Assembly: GCA_964384205.1 (NCBI GenBank)
Contig: CAYLKS010000020.1
Coordinates: 1 to 11,523 of the forward strand
Direction of reading: 5' to 3'
DNA: 11,523 nucleotides
DNA from: CAYLKS01 sp964384205 [NCBI: uncultured bacterium]
Lineage (GTDB): Bacteria; JAGOEH01
Part shown: positions 1 to 7,258 of the stretch, piece by piece
Layout of the letters: each line of letters starts with the position of its first letter
How positions within the stretch are numbered: position 1 is the stretch's first letter
The notes under the pieces: generated by a model
What the model saw: the letters and a program-made list of their open reading frames with translations, nothing else
Database searches by the model: none
Told to the model about the DNA's origin: nothing
Position numbers and translations under genes: made by a program

Positions 1-877
1 AATTTTCCATTTCTTTACCGGATAAATTAATAAAATCAGCTATATTTTCCACACCGCCAAAGGATTTAAAATATTCCATTTTATCTGTTTTTAATCTAAT
101 CTGGAATCCCCATGATTGTGTATAATCAGACATATATTTACCATTAAGGTACCAGTTTGAGAATTCATAGGAAGATTCTCGCCAATTATAAGATATATTA
201 ACATTTTTATCTAATAACCTTTGTTTGAAACTATTAAATTTTGATATAACTTTAAGTTTCTCTTCAATTGTAAAATTTGTGATAAATTCTTTTATTGGTT
301 TTTGTCTATAATCTTTTTGTTCTTTATAGGTTATTAGAACTTTTTTTGATTTTTTTAATAATTCATTATCTTCATTATTTGGAATTTTTGGGATAGTTCG
401 TTTTTTATTGTTATTTTTAATGGAGCTGTTATTAACACGAGCTAATTTCTGTATATCTTTATTTAAAAAATAAAGGTTGTCAATTTTTTTTATTATTTTC
501 TCAGTATCTAAATTGTCATAATGTAATAAGAAAGAATTAAATCTGGATTTATAGAAAAGGAAGAATTTAAATTTCTCATAGGCTTTTATATCAGAGATAT
601 AAGTGCCATCAGAAGAAAATTCCAATAAGTATGGTTTAAATAGGAATAATCTTCCTTTTAACATTTGTTTCTCGTATAGGTTGGTTAAAATTTTATTAAT
701 ATTATCAAAAGTTATATTTTCAAATGAGAAATCAATTTTCTCTTCTTGTTGTTCATTTTCTGAAGGAGGTATTTTATTATTATTCTGTTTATTATCCTGC
801 CCAAAAGATAAAAAATTTAAAAATGGAAGTAATGTAAGGGCTTTTGTACTTTTTTTTAAAAAATCACGCCTTTTCAT
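1..877 (-). CDS. Tat-signal protein, 3' end cut off by window; weakly TldD/PmbA-like
   Basis: The frame is open from ATG at 877 to the left edge with no stop (292 codons visible), so only the N-terminal part is present. The N-terminus MKRRDFLKKSTKALTLLPFL is a good twin-arginine signal: K-R-R-D-F-L-K, then a short hydrophobic stretch. This predicts export of a folded protein, often one holding a cofactor or metal. Residues about 35-205 are Lys/Asn-rich and match nothing I recognise. From about residue 215 a strand-rich stretch (NVNISYNWRESSYEFSNWYL, then NGKYMSD..., then SFGG) has the spacing of TldD/PmbA metallopeptidase beta-sheet regions. That resemblance is by eye only, and the catalytic HExxxH region would lie outside the window. 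The gene starts 2 nt after the stop of the PHP gene, so it is the sixth gene of the operon. No clear Shine-Dalgarno is visible, which suggests translational coupling. The reading frame is secure; the family is not. Confidence 0.75.
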   Translation of the reverse strand, partial: MKRRDFLKKSTKALTLLPFLNFLSFGQDNKQNNNKIPPSENEQQEEKIDFSFENITFDNINKILTNLYEKQMLKGRLFLFKPYLLEFSSDGTYISDIKAYEKFKFFLFYKSRFNSFLLHYDNLDTEKIIKKIDNLYFLNKDIQKLARVNNSSIKNNNKKRTIPKIPNNEDNELLKKSKKVLITYKEQKDYRQKPIKEFITNFTIEEKLKVISKFNSFKQRLLDKNVNISYNWRESSYEFSNWYLNGKYMSDYTQSWGFQIRLKTDKMEYFKSFGGVENIADFINLSGKEMEN

Positions 878-879
878 AA

Positions 880-1725
880 TTATTGGGTAGCTTTTAAGTT
901 ATGTTGCTTTAGTTTTTCGTAGTATACATAAGGCAATTTAATATAGCCGATGTAGGTGTCATTTTTTGCCAGACCGTGGCTGTCAGAACCGCCAGTAATA
1001 AATAGAGCATATTTTTTAGCTATTTGTAAAAGCTTAAAGGTTGTCTGGTCGTCATGATTTGGATGATATACTTCAATACCGTCTAATCCATAACTTAATA
1101 ATTCTTTTAACATAGCTTCTGTTAAATAATTTCCAGAATGAGCAAGAACAGCTATCCCACCAGCTTTATGGATAATATCTATAGCATATTGTGGAGTCAT
1201 TAATTCTTTGGGAATATATGCTGGTTTATGATAACCTATTAGGTTATCAAAGACATAAGTTATATTTGGAGCCATGCCAGATTCTACGAGAGCTCGTGCT
1301 ATATGAGGGCGGCCAATGCTTCCTCCATTTGCCATATCTTTTACTTTTTCGAATTCTAATTCATAACCAAGCTGATTTAGTTTGGCAATAATTTGTTCTG
1401 CTCTTGATTTACGTTTATCTTTGTAGAATTGTAGAATATTGAGAAACTCTTTATTTTTATAGTCAAAGGAATATGCCAGAATATGCATGTCAAGATGTTT
1501 ATATTTTGTGCTAAGTTCAGTGCCTGGAATAAGCTCTATATCTATATTTGACTTTTTTATATATTCCATAGCTGGTTCAATTCCATCAATTGTGTCATGG
1601 TCAGTTATAGATATTGCCGATAAATTTATTTTTTTGCTTAATTCTATAATATCTTTTATAGTATGGGTTCCATCAGAATATATAGAATGAATATGTAAAT
1701 CAGCATATAGTTTTGTGTTATTCAT
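880..1725 (-). CDS. PHP-domain phosphoesterase, RNase AM / nucleoside 3',5'-bisphosphate phosphatase (YciV) family
   Basis: This 281-aa protein is a complete single-domain PHP metallohydrolase. The metal ligands expected for the family are all present: H11 and H13 in DLHIHSIYSDGT, D42/H43 in ITDHDT, E70 in PGTELS, H81 in DMHILAY, H196 in AHSGN, and D248/H250 in GGSDSHG. Family members (E. coli YciV, now RNase AM) hydrolyse 3'-phosphates of nucleoside 3',5'-bisphosphates and trim 5' ends of RNAs such as 5S rRNA. They act in the cytoplasm, and no signal peptide is present here. The length is normal for the family. The ATG abuts the secA stop exactly (TAAATG). An AGGA about 11 nt upstream, inside the secA 3' end, may serve as its ribosome binding site. 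It is translated fifth in the operon. The fold and metal site are secure. Assignment to the RNase AM branch rather than another PHP hydrolase rests on the overall motif pattern. Confidence 0.88.
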   Translation of the reverse strand: MNNTKLYADLHIHSIYSDGTHTIKDIIELSKKINLSAISITDHDTIDGIEPAMEYIKKSNIDIELIPGTELSTKYKHLDMHILAYSFDYKNKEFLNILQFYKDKRKSRAEQIIAKLNQLGYELEFEKVKDMANGGSIGRPHIARALVESGMAPNITYVFDNLIGYHKPAYIPKELMTPQYAIDIIHKAGGIAVLAHSGNYLTEAMLKELLSYGLDGIEVYHPNHDDQTTFKLLQIAKKYALFITGGSDSHGLAKNDTYIGYIKLPYVYYEKLKQHNLKATQ

Positions 1726-4700
1726 TTATTTTGTAATCCTGCCACAACATTTTTTGTATTTTTTCCCGCTACCACATGGACATGGATCATTTGGACCAAC
1801 TTTGGGCTGTTGTCTTCTTATAGGCTGTAATTTGGGTGTTACTATTTGTTGTTGGGCTTGCTGTTGTTGCTGTATTTCTTGATTTGCTATTTGAGATTGT
1901 GCTACATGCGACATATCATATACCAGTCCGTTTTGGTGTTCATATTCCATATGGGTTGGAGCAGCTTCAATTTCTATTTCTAATCTAAAGAAATTTTTAA
2001 GAGAAATTTCATCTATTTTTTGAACTAATTCCTGGAACATATTATAACTTTCTTTTTTGTATTCTATTATTGGATCTTTCTGCCCATAAGCTCGTAAACC
2101 AATACTTTCCTTTAAGGAATCTATTGCATACAGATGCTCTCTCCATAGATTATCAATTGTCCCTAATAGGATCATTCTTTCTATTTCTACTCTTTTATCA
2201 GGAGGGATGATTAATGTATATTTTGAATATAAATCGTTTGCTTTTTTGATTAGATATTCTGCAAGCTTTTCCTGGTTTATTTCTTCGAAATCATCAAGAT
2301 TTATTTTAAAAGGATAAGAAAAAATATTAAATAATTCACTTTCCAGAGAAGCTATATCCCATTCATCAGCATAGGATTTTGGATCAGTATAAATTTCAAT
2401 TTTGTCCCAAATGACATTTTCAATTGTTTCTTGAATGAAATTTGTTAAATCCTCGGAAAATAGAATTTCACGTCTTTTTTTATAAATAATTGATCTTTGC
2501 TGGTTCATTACATTATCATATTCTAATAGGTGTTTACGAATTTCAAAATTTCTGGCTTCTACCATTTTTTGAGCTCTTTCAATAGATTTTGTAATCCATG
2601 GATGTTCAATTCTTTCTCCGTCTTCCAGATTTAGTCTTTTAATAACATTTGTATATCTATCAGAGCCAAATAATCTCATTAAATCATCTTCTAATGAGAC
2701 AAAGAAACGAGATGAACCAGGATCGCCTTGACGACCACTTCGACCGCGTAACTGTCTATCTATTCGTCTACTTTCGTGACGTTCACTACCAATTATATGG
2801 AGCCCGCAAGGTACATTTTTTTTACATTCTTTAGGGTCAGCGACACATTCGCCTTGCCAGTTTTTTTCTTTAGAATTTATACAGCATTCTTTACATTTTA
2901 CAACGCCCTCACCCAGTTTAATATCAGTACCACGACCGGCCATATTTGTTGCAATAGTAACAGCACCAGGCTGCCCTGCTCTTGATACAATTTCTGCTTC
3001 TTTTTGATGATGTTTTGCGTTTAAAACATTATGTGGTATATGAGCTCTTTTTAGTAATCTACTTAAAATTTCGGAAACTTCAACTGAGACAGTACCAACA
3101 AGCACAGGTTGTTTTTGTTTGTGAAGTCTAATTACTTCCTGGACTATAGCATTATATTTTTCTCTTTTTGTTCTATAGACAGCATCATTGTAGTCTACTC
3201 TGCGGATAGGCTTATTTGTAGGTATAGTCATTACTGATAATTTATAAATTTCCCAGAATTCCTGTTCTTCAGTTATAGCTGTACCTGTCATACCAGCTAA
3301 TTTCTCATACATTCTGAAATAATTTTGTAATGTAATTGTTGCAAAAGTTTGAGTTTCCCGTTCAATTCTAACACCTTCTTTTGCTTCTAATGCCTGATGT
3401 AATCCATCAGAGAATCTTCTCCCGGGCATCAATCTTCCAGTAAATTCATCAACTATAATAACTTTATTATCTTGAACAATATATTCAACATCTTTTTCAA
3501 ATAAAGCATAAGCTTTAAGCAAATTACTTATATTATGAAGTCTTTCGCTTTTTTCCGCATAGTTTTTCATTAATTTTTCACGTTTTTTTATTTTATCTTC
3601 TTCAGGAATATTAGCAGTTTCCAGCATTGATAATTCTTCTTCTATATTTGGTAAAACAAAATATTCCGGATCATCTTTAGGTGATAATTTTTCTCGTCCC
3701 ATTTCCATTAAATCACTGGTATTGGCGCGTTCATCAATCACAAAATATAAATTTTCATCTAAAAGATGCATCTTTTTATCTCGTAAATAATCATTTTCTA
3801 CTTTGGTAACTAATTTTTTTATGTCAGGTTCTTTTAATAATTTCATTAATTGTTTATTTTTAGGAGCGCCTCTTTGAACCATTAATAGTAATTCACCTGC
3901 TCTATAGATATCTTTATCAGAAGGATTATCTTTATTTAAAAGTTCGCGAGCCTGATGAACAAATTTATTAACTAATATTGTTTGTTGATTGACCAATCTT
4001 TCAACAGCAGGTTTTAGTTCATAATACTTATGTGTTGATTGAGGTACTGGTCCTGATATAATAAGAGGAGTTCTTGCTTCATCAATTAATACACTATCTA
4101 CCTCATCAATAATAGCATAGAAAAATCCGCGTTGAACAACATCTTCTTTTGATATAGCCATATTGTCTCTAAGATAGTCGAAACCAAATTCATTATTTGT
4201 ACCATAGGTTATATCTTTATTATAGTTTTCTCTCCTTTGCTGAGGTTCCATATTGGTAATAATAACACCAACAGAAAGACCAAGAAATTCATATATTTTG
4301 CCCATCCATTCAGCATCTCTTTGTGCTAAATAATCATTTACAGTTACAAGATGGACTCCCTTACCAGTTAGTGCATTAAGATATAAAGGCATGGTAGCAA
4401 CTAATGTTTTTCCTTCACCTGTTGCCATTTCAGCAATCATTCCTTTATGTAAAGCTATTCCGCCAATAAGTTGTACATCGTAAGGGATCATATTCCATGT
4501 TTGCTCTATTCCTCTTACTTGCCATGATTTTCCAACATGCCTTCTACAAGCTTCTTTGACAACAGCAAAAGCTTCTGGCAACAAATCATCTAATGTCTCA
4601 CCTTTTGACAATCTGTTTTTAAATTCGTCTGTTTTTCCTCTGAGCTGTTCATCTGTCAAATCGTGTAATGTTTCATAAACCTCATTAATTTGTTTTACAA

Positions 4701-4770
4701 TAGGAAGAAATTTTTGAACGTCTCTTTGAGATTTTGGTTTGAAAATTTTTGAAAAGATATTTTTTAACAT
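1726..4770 (-). CDS. secA: Protein translocase subunit SecA (FCB-type, with cysteine-rich insert)
   Basis: SecA is the ATPase that drives preproteins through SecYEG. This 1014-aa protein has the full set of motifs: Walker A MATGEGKT (115-122), Walker [13 protein letters not shown] (221-232), [20 protein letters not shown] (441-460), MTGTA (494-498), [12 protein letters not shown] (609-620) and [14 protein letters not shown] (672-685). The C-terminal SEC-C zinc motif has C997, C999, C1008 and C1009. Between LIISGP (236-241) and the segment ending at D439-E441 lies a helical region some 70 residues longer than in E. coli SecA. It contains [12 protein letters not shown] (301-312), characteristic of Bacteroidetes/Chlorobi-type SecA. 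A second addition at 621-656 contains six cysteines. A Gln-rich linker (about 964-989) joins the core to the zinc motif. The start has GGAG at 4779-4782, 8 nt upstream and immediately after the galE stop. The next gene's ATG directly follows the stop. Confidence 0.98.
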   Translation of the reverse strand: MLKNIFSKIFKPKSQRDVQKFLPIVKQINEVYETLHDLTDEQLRGKTDEFKNRLSKGETLDDLLPEAFAVVKEACRRHVGKSWQVRGIEQTWNMIPYDVQLIGGIALHKGMIAEMATGEGKTLVATMPLYLNALTGKGVHLVTVNDYLAQRDAEWMGKIYEFLGLSVGVIITNMEPQQRRENYNKDITYGTNNEFGFDYLRDNMAISKEDVVQRGFFYAIIDEVDSVLIDEARTPLIISGPVPQSTHKYYELKPAVERLVNQQTILVNKFVHQARELLNKDNPSDKDIYRAGELLLMVQRGAPKNKQLMKLLKEPDIKKLVTKVENDYLRDKKMHLLDENLYFVIDERANTSDLMEMGREKLSPKDDPEYFVLPNIEEELSMLETANIPEEDKIKKREKLMKNYAEKSERLHNISNLLKAYALFEKDVEYIVQDNKVIIVDEFTGRLMPGRRFSDGLHQALEAKEGVRIERETQTFATITLQNYFRMYEKLAGMTGTAITEEQEFWEIYKLSVMTIPTNKPIRRVDYNDAVYRTKREKYNAIVQEVIRLHKQKQPVLVGTVSVEVSEILSRLLKRAHIPHNVLNAKHHQKEAEIVSRAGQPGAVTIATNMAGRGTDIKLGEGVVKCKECCINSKEKNWQGECVADPKECKKNVPCGLHIIGSERHESRRIDRQLRGRSGRQGDPGSSRFFVSLEDDLMRLFGSDRYTNVIKRLNLEDGERIEHPWITKSIERAQKMVEARNFEIRKHLLEYDNVMNQQRSIIYKKRREILFSEDLTNFIQETIENVIWDKIEIYTDPKSYADEWDIASLESELFNIFSYPFKINLDDFEEINQEKLAEYLIKKANDLYSKYTLIIPPDKRVEIERMILLGTIDNLWREHLYAIDSLKESIGLRAYGQKDPIIEYKKESYNMFQELVQKIDEISLKNFFRLEIEIEAAPTHMEYEHQNGLVYDMSHVAQSQIANQEIQQQQQAQQQIVTPKLQPIRRQQPKVGPNDPCPCGSGKKYKKCCGRITK

Positions 4771-4784
4771 ATATAATACTCCAT

Positions 4785-5774
4785 TTATTTTTTATATCCT
4801 TCTGGATACTTCTTATGCCATTTATAGGCAGATTCTATAATTTTTTCAATTGAATCAAATTCGGGCTTCCAGCCTAATAGATTGTTGATTTTTTTAGATG
4901 AGGCAATAAGCACAGGAGGATCGCCAGGCCTTCTATTAGTAAATTCGTAATTTATCTTTTGACCAATAACTTTTTCTGCTGCATGTAATATTTCGAGATT
5001 GGAGAATCCTTTCCCATTTCCTAAATTGAAATCTTCACTTTTATTATTTTTCATAATATATTCTAATGTTAAATAATGAGCACTTGCCAGATCTTTTATG
5101 TGAATATAATCCCTAACACATGTGCCGTCTTTTGTAGGATAATCATTACCGAAAATTTTGAAGACTTTATTTTCATCAAGAGCTGTTTTTATAATATTTG
5201 GTATAATATGTGTTTCTGGATTATGATCTTCTCCAATATCATCCAGAGCTCCACAAGCATTAAAATATCTTAATATTCCATAGTGAAAATCATAAGCATT
5301 AGCAAAATCTTTTAGTATTTCTTCTACCATCAATTTAGACCTACCATATGGATTTATTGGTTTCTGTTCAAAAGTTTCATCAATAGGCATACGGTCCGGG
5401 ATGCCGAAAGTTGCCGCAGTAGAAGAAAATATAAAATATTTGACATTATTTTTCGCTAAAGTCTCAAGAAATATTATTGTTTTAGCCACATTATTTTCAT
5501 AATATTTTGCAGGATTTTCCACGGATTCACCGACTAAAGCAAAAGCAGAAAAATGCATTGCACTATTTATATTATGTCTTTTTATAATCAATTTTATTAA
5601 ATTTTTATCAGAAAAATCTCCTTCATAAAAAATTGCTCTTTTATCGATTGCTTCTATATGACCTGTTACTAAATTATCTATTACAACAACACTTGCGCCT
5701 TTATCTAAAAAATATTTCACAGTAGCGCTTCCGATATATCCGGCTCCGCCGCTTATTAGAACACTAAAATTCAT
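4785..5774 (-). CDS. galE: UDP-glucose 4-epimerase
   Basis: This 329-aa cytoplasmic short-chain dehydrogenase/reductase interconverts UDP-glucose and UDP-galactose using bound NAD. It supplies galactose units for surface polysaccharides or allows galactose use. The sequence shows the NAD-binding glycine motif SGGAGYIG (8-15), the acidic residue D33 followed by NLVTGH after the second strand, [12 protein letters not shown] (74-85), SSTAATFG (117-124) and the catalytic Y143-x3-K147 in NPYGRSK. It also has the substrate-side motif LRYFNACGA, with RDYIH and [10 protein letters not shown] further on and RRPGDPP near the C-terminus. Length and motif order are those of ordinary GalE. A very strong Shine-Dalgarno (GAGGAGGT, 5782-5789) sits 7 nt before the ATG and overlaps the stop of the previous gene. 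It lies 14 nt upstream of secA. A closely related epimerase acting on N-acetylated or uronic sugars cannot be excluded. Confidence 0.93.
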   Translation of the reverse strand: MNFSVLISGGAGYIGSATVKYFLDKGASVVVIDNLVTGHIEAIDKRAIFYEGDFSDKNLIKLIIKRHNINSAMHFSAFALVGESVENPAKYYENNVAKTIIFLETLAKNNVKYFIFSSTAATFGIPDRMPIDETFEQKPINPYGRSKLMVEEILKDFANAYDFHYGILRYFNACGALDDIGEDHNPETHIIPNIIKTALDENKVFKIFGNDYPTKDGTCVRDYIHIKDLASAHYLTLEYIMKNNKSEDFNLGNGKGFSNLEILHAAEKVIGQKINYEFTNRRPGDPPVLIASSKKINNLLGWKPEFDSIEKIIESAYKWHKKYPEGYKK

Positions 5775-5779
5775 TAATT

Positions 5780-6397
5780 TTACCTCCTCATTTCATATTT
5801 TAGCCGTTCATCTTTCAGTAATTTTAAAGCATCAATTTTCAAAAATATTTCATATAAAATTGAATATTCTGGGAAAGAAGAATCTTTTTTATTTATAAAA
5901 TCTCCTTTTAGCTCAAAAAAATCTGGTTTTCCATCATTGAGACCAAATATCTGAATCTTATTAAAGAAGTGGAATGTATCTATTATAATTAAACTTTCAG
6001 CTTGCTCTGTTTCTGTTATTACAAAAAGTTTATATCTTTGTCCTGTATAATCTGTTGAATCATCAAAATGACCAAAAACATCCATACTTTCAATGCCCAC
6101 AGTTTTTATCTTTGAGATATTGTAGGCTTTTGTAAATTTTTTTAATGTTCTATCATTAAAAATATTGTCTAATTCAAAGATTGGTTGAAGTGAAGATATA
6201 TGAGTATTTATTTTTGCTTTTGAATGTACGTCGGAAATAGTTGCTATTTTATTGTGAATATTTAAAATATTGAAAAGTTTAATATTTTCAATACCTGTTA
6301 TCATTATAAAATATCGTGAATAAATAGCTTTATCACCGATTTGGAACTCCGCAAAAATAGAAATGCAGAATAGAAACAAAAAAAGAAAAATTTTCAT
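5780..6397 (-). CDS. Small secreted protein of unknown function
   Basis: I do not recognise a family for this 205-aa protein. It begins with a typical Sec signal peptide: MK, a Phe/Leu-rich hydrophobic core, and a likely signal peptidase I site after A16 (SIFA|EFQIGD). It has no lipobox cysteine. The mature part is strand-rich and hydrophilic with no further membrane segment. It opens with FQIGDKAIYSRYFIMITGIE, which looks like a small SH3/KOW-type barrel (weak). Later segments VFGHFDDSTD (about 106-115) and GLNDGKPDFFELKGDF (about 152-167) faintly recall degenerate FG-GAP/VCBS-like calcium-loop repeats; this is speculative. The ATG abuts the stop of the HD gene (TAAATG), with a weak AGG about 10 nt upstream. 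Its own last codons (Met-Arg-Arg-stop) double as the galE Shine-Dalgarno. Its place inside a tight operon and its intact signal peptide support a real gene of envelope location. Confidence 0.8.
   Translation of the reverse strand: MKIFLFLFLFCISIFAEFQIGDKAIYSRYFIMITGIENIKLFNILNIHNKIATISDVHSKAKINTHISSLQPIFELDNIFNDRTLKKFTKAYNISKIKTVGIESMDVFGHFDDSTDYTGQRYKLFVITETEQAESLIIIDTFHFFNKIQIFGLNDGKPDFFELKGDFINKKDSSFPEYSILYEIFLKIDALKLLKDERLKYEMRR
5782..5789 (-). promoter_or_regulatory. Strong galE ribosome binding site embedded in the upstream gene's stop region
   Basis: GAGGAGGT on the minus strand is complementary to the 16S rRNA 3' end over eight bases and lies 7 nt from the galE ATG. It overlaps the final Arg-Arg-stop codons of the upstream secreted-protein gene, so ribosomes ending there are positioned to restart on galE. 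Confidence 0.85.
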
Positions 6398-6982
6398 TTA
6401 TGCTAAACCTAAAACCTCATCTATCTCACACATAGCTTCTAAGCACATTTTTGCAAAATCGGGAAGAGGAATGCCTATTTTTTCACACTCTCGTATAATA
6501 TCTCTATTAACACTTGCAGCAAAAGCTTTTTCTTTCATTCTTTTAACGATAGATTTAGGCTTTACACTTTTTAGTTTTTTGTCAGGGTATACTAAAGTTG
6601 TAGCTGTAATTAAGCCGGTTATTGTTTCACCAGCAGCTAAAGCAATATGAAATTTTTCAGTACGAGGTTTACCAGTTGCTACTTCATTATGCATCATTAT
6701 AGCTTCTATAATGAAATCTTTTACTCCAGCTTCTTTTAAAATTTTTTGAGCTTCTTTTGTGTGAATATTTAAATTTCCTTTAGTAATTTCAGCATCAACG
6801 TCATGTAATAGTCCGGCAATGCCCCAGATATCTTCATCTTCTCCAAAATGTTTTGCGAGTTTACGCATAACAGCTTCTGTAGCAAGACAATGTTTAATCA
6901 TATTTTGATTTTTTATATATTTGTTTAATAATTCTAAAGCTTCATCTCTTGATATACCTGTTTTTTCTTTTACTTTATCCAT
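6398..6982 (-). CDS. HD-domain metal-dependent phosphohydrolase
   Basis: I place the start at ATG 6980-6982, giving 194 aa. GGAG lies at 6990-6993, 7 nt upstream. The longer open frame to 7054 would start with TTG inside a promoter -35 element. The HD-superfamily ligands are visible: H31 (IKHCLATEA), H60-D61 (LLHDVD), H74 and H98 (MMHNE). At the distal position, where many HD proteins have Asp, this one has E119 (AAGETITGLI). The following blocks PDKKLKSVKPKS, KRMKEKAFAASVNR and ECEKIGIPL are typical of a widespread stand-alone bacterial HD family (about 190 aa) of unknown substrate. The protein is cytoplasmic. It is the first gene of the operon and abuts the next gene with no gap. Hydrolysis of a nucleotide or other phosphate ester is inferred from the fold. 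The specific substrate is unknown. Confidence 0.88.
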   Translation of the reverse strand: MDKVKEKTGISRDEALELLNKYIKNQNMIKHCLATEAVMRKLAKHFGEDEDIWGIAGLLHDVDAEITKGNLNIHTKEAQKILKEAGVKDFIIEAIMMHNEVATGKPRTEKFHIALAAGETITGLITATTLVYPDKKLKSVKPKSIVKRMKEKAFAASVNRDIIRECEKIGIPLPDFAKMCLEAMCEIDEVLGLA

Positions 6983-7021
6983 AAAGCTACTCCATTTTGA
7001 TAACTTGAGACTTGAGATTTT

Positions 7022-7054
7022 AATATAATTTAAAAAAAATAAGTATAATGTCAA
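7022..7054 (-). promoter_or_regulatory. Candidate promoter of the HD-galE-secA operon
   Basis: A perfect TTGACA (-35) reads on the minus strand at 7054-7049. Sixteen bases further is TAAATT (7032-7027), which matches four of six -10 bases. TATATT (7027-7022) is a better box but at a long 21-base spacing. The site is about 40-70 nt upstream of the HD start codon in a run of A/T. The -35 match is clear; the -10 choice is not. Confidence 0.4.
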
Positions 7055-7198
7055 TGGTTTTTTTAAATAATGTAAAAACTATCAATTGATTATAAAAACA
7101 ATATTTTTAACTATTTTTAGTAGAAATAAATTCCTGCAAATACTATTATTTTAATTTCAATAAAAATCAAAAAAATAGATGAAAATTTTTATTTAGAC

Positions 7199-7256
7199 TT
7201 GCATTTGTTAAGAAAATGTTTTTATATATTAAAAAAAGACCAAGCAGAGAGGTGAG
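7199..7256 (+). promoter_or_regulatory. Candidate promoter and ribosome binding site of the carboxyltransferase unit
   Basis: TTGCAT (7199-7204) and TATATA (7223-7228) are 18 bases apart and could serve as -35 and -10, but the -35 match is poor. The ribosome binding site is much clearer: AGAGAGGTGAG (7246-7256) has an AGGTGA core that fits the 16S rRNA 3' end and lies close before ATG 7259. It decides the start. Confidence 0.35.
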
Positions 7257-7258
7257 AT

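Larger units (their letters stand above)
6983..7258. other. Divergent intergenic region
   Basis: These 276 bases separate the leftward HD/secA operon from the rightward carboxyltransferase unit. They are about 80 % A+T and hold no convincing gene. The candidate leftward promoter lies at 7022-7054 and the rightward one near 7199-7230. A perfect 10-base palindrome (ATCAATTGAT, 7081-7090) sits between them. It could be an operator, but such short A/T palindromes arise easily by chance. Confidence 0.6.

Noticed and set aside
603-890. 95-codon plus-strand open frame
   Set aside because: It lies opposite the Tat-signal gene, whose frame is open through the whole region with a good start and signal. 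The plus-strand translation is low-complexity Phe/Ser/Leu without a convincing ribosome site.
1840-1880. CAA/CTG-like repeat in secA as a microsatellite
   Set aside because: It encodes the Gln-rich linker before the SEC-C motif, is imperfect (interrupted by Ala codons) and is common in SecA C-terminal linkers.
6983-7054. N-terminal extension of the HD gene to a TTG at 7054
   Set aside because: The TTG lies in a TTGACA -35 element and the extra 24 residues do not resemble the family. The internal ATG at 6982 has a well-spaced GGAG.
7081-7090. Palindrome ATCAATTGAT as an operator
   Set aside because: It is perfect but only 10 bp and A/T-rich, with no second copy and no known regulator; it is mentioned only in the intergenic entry.
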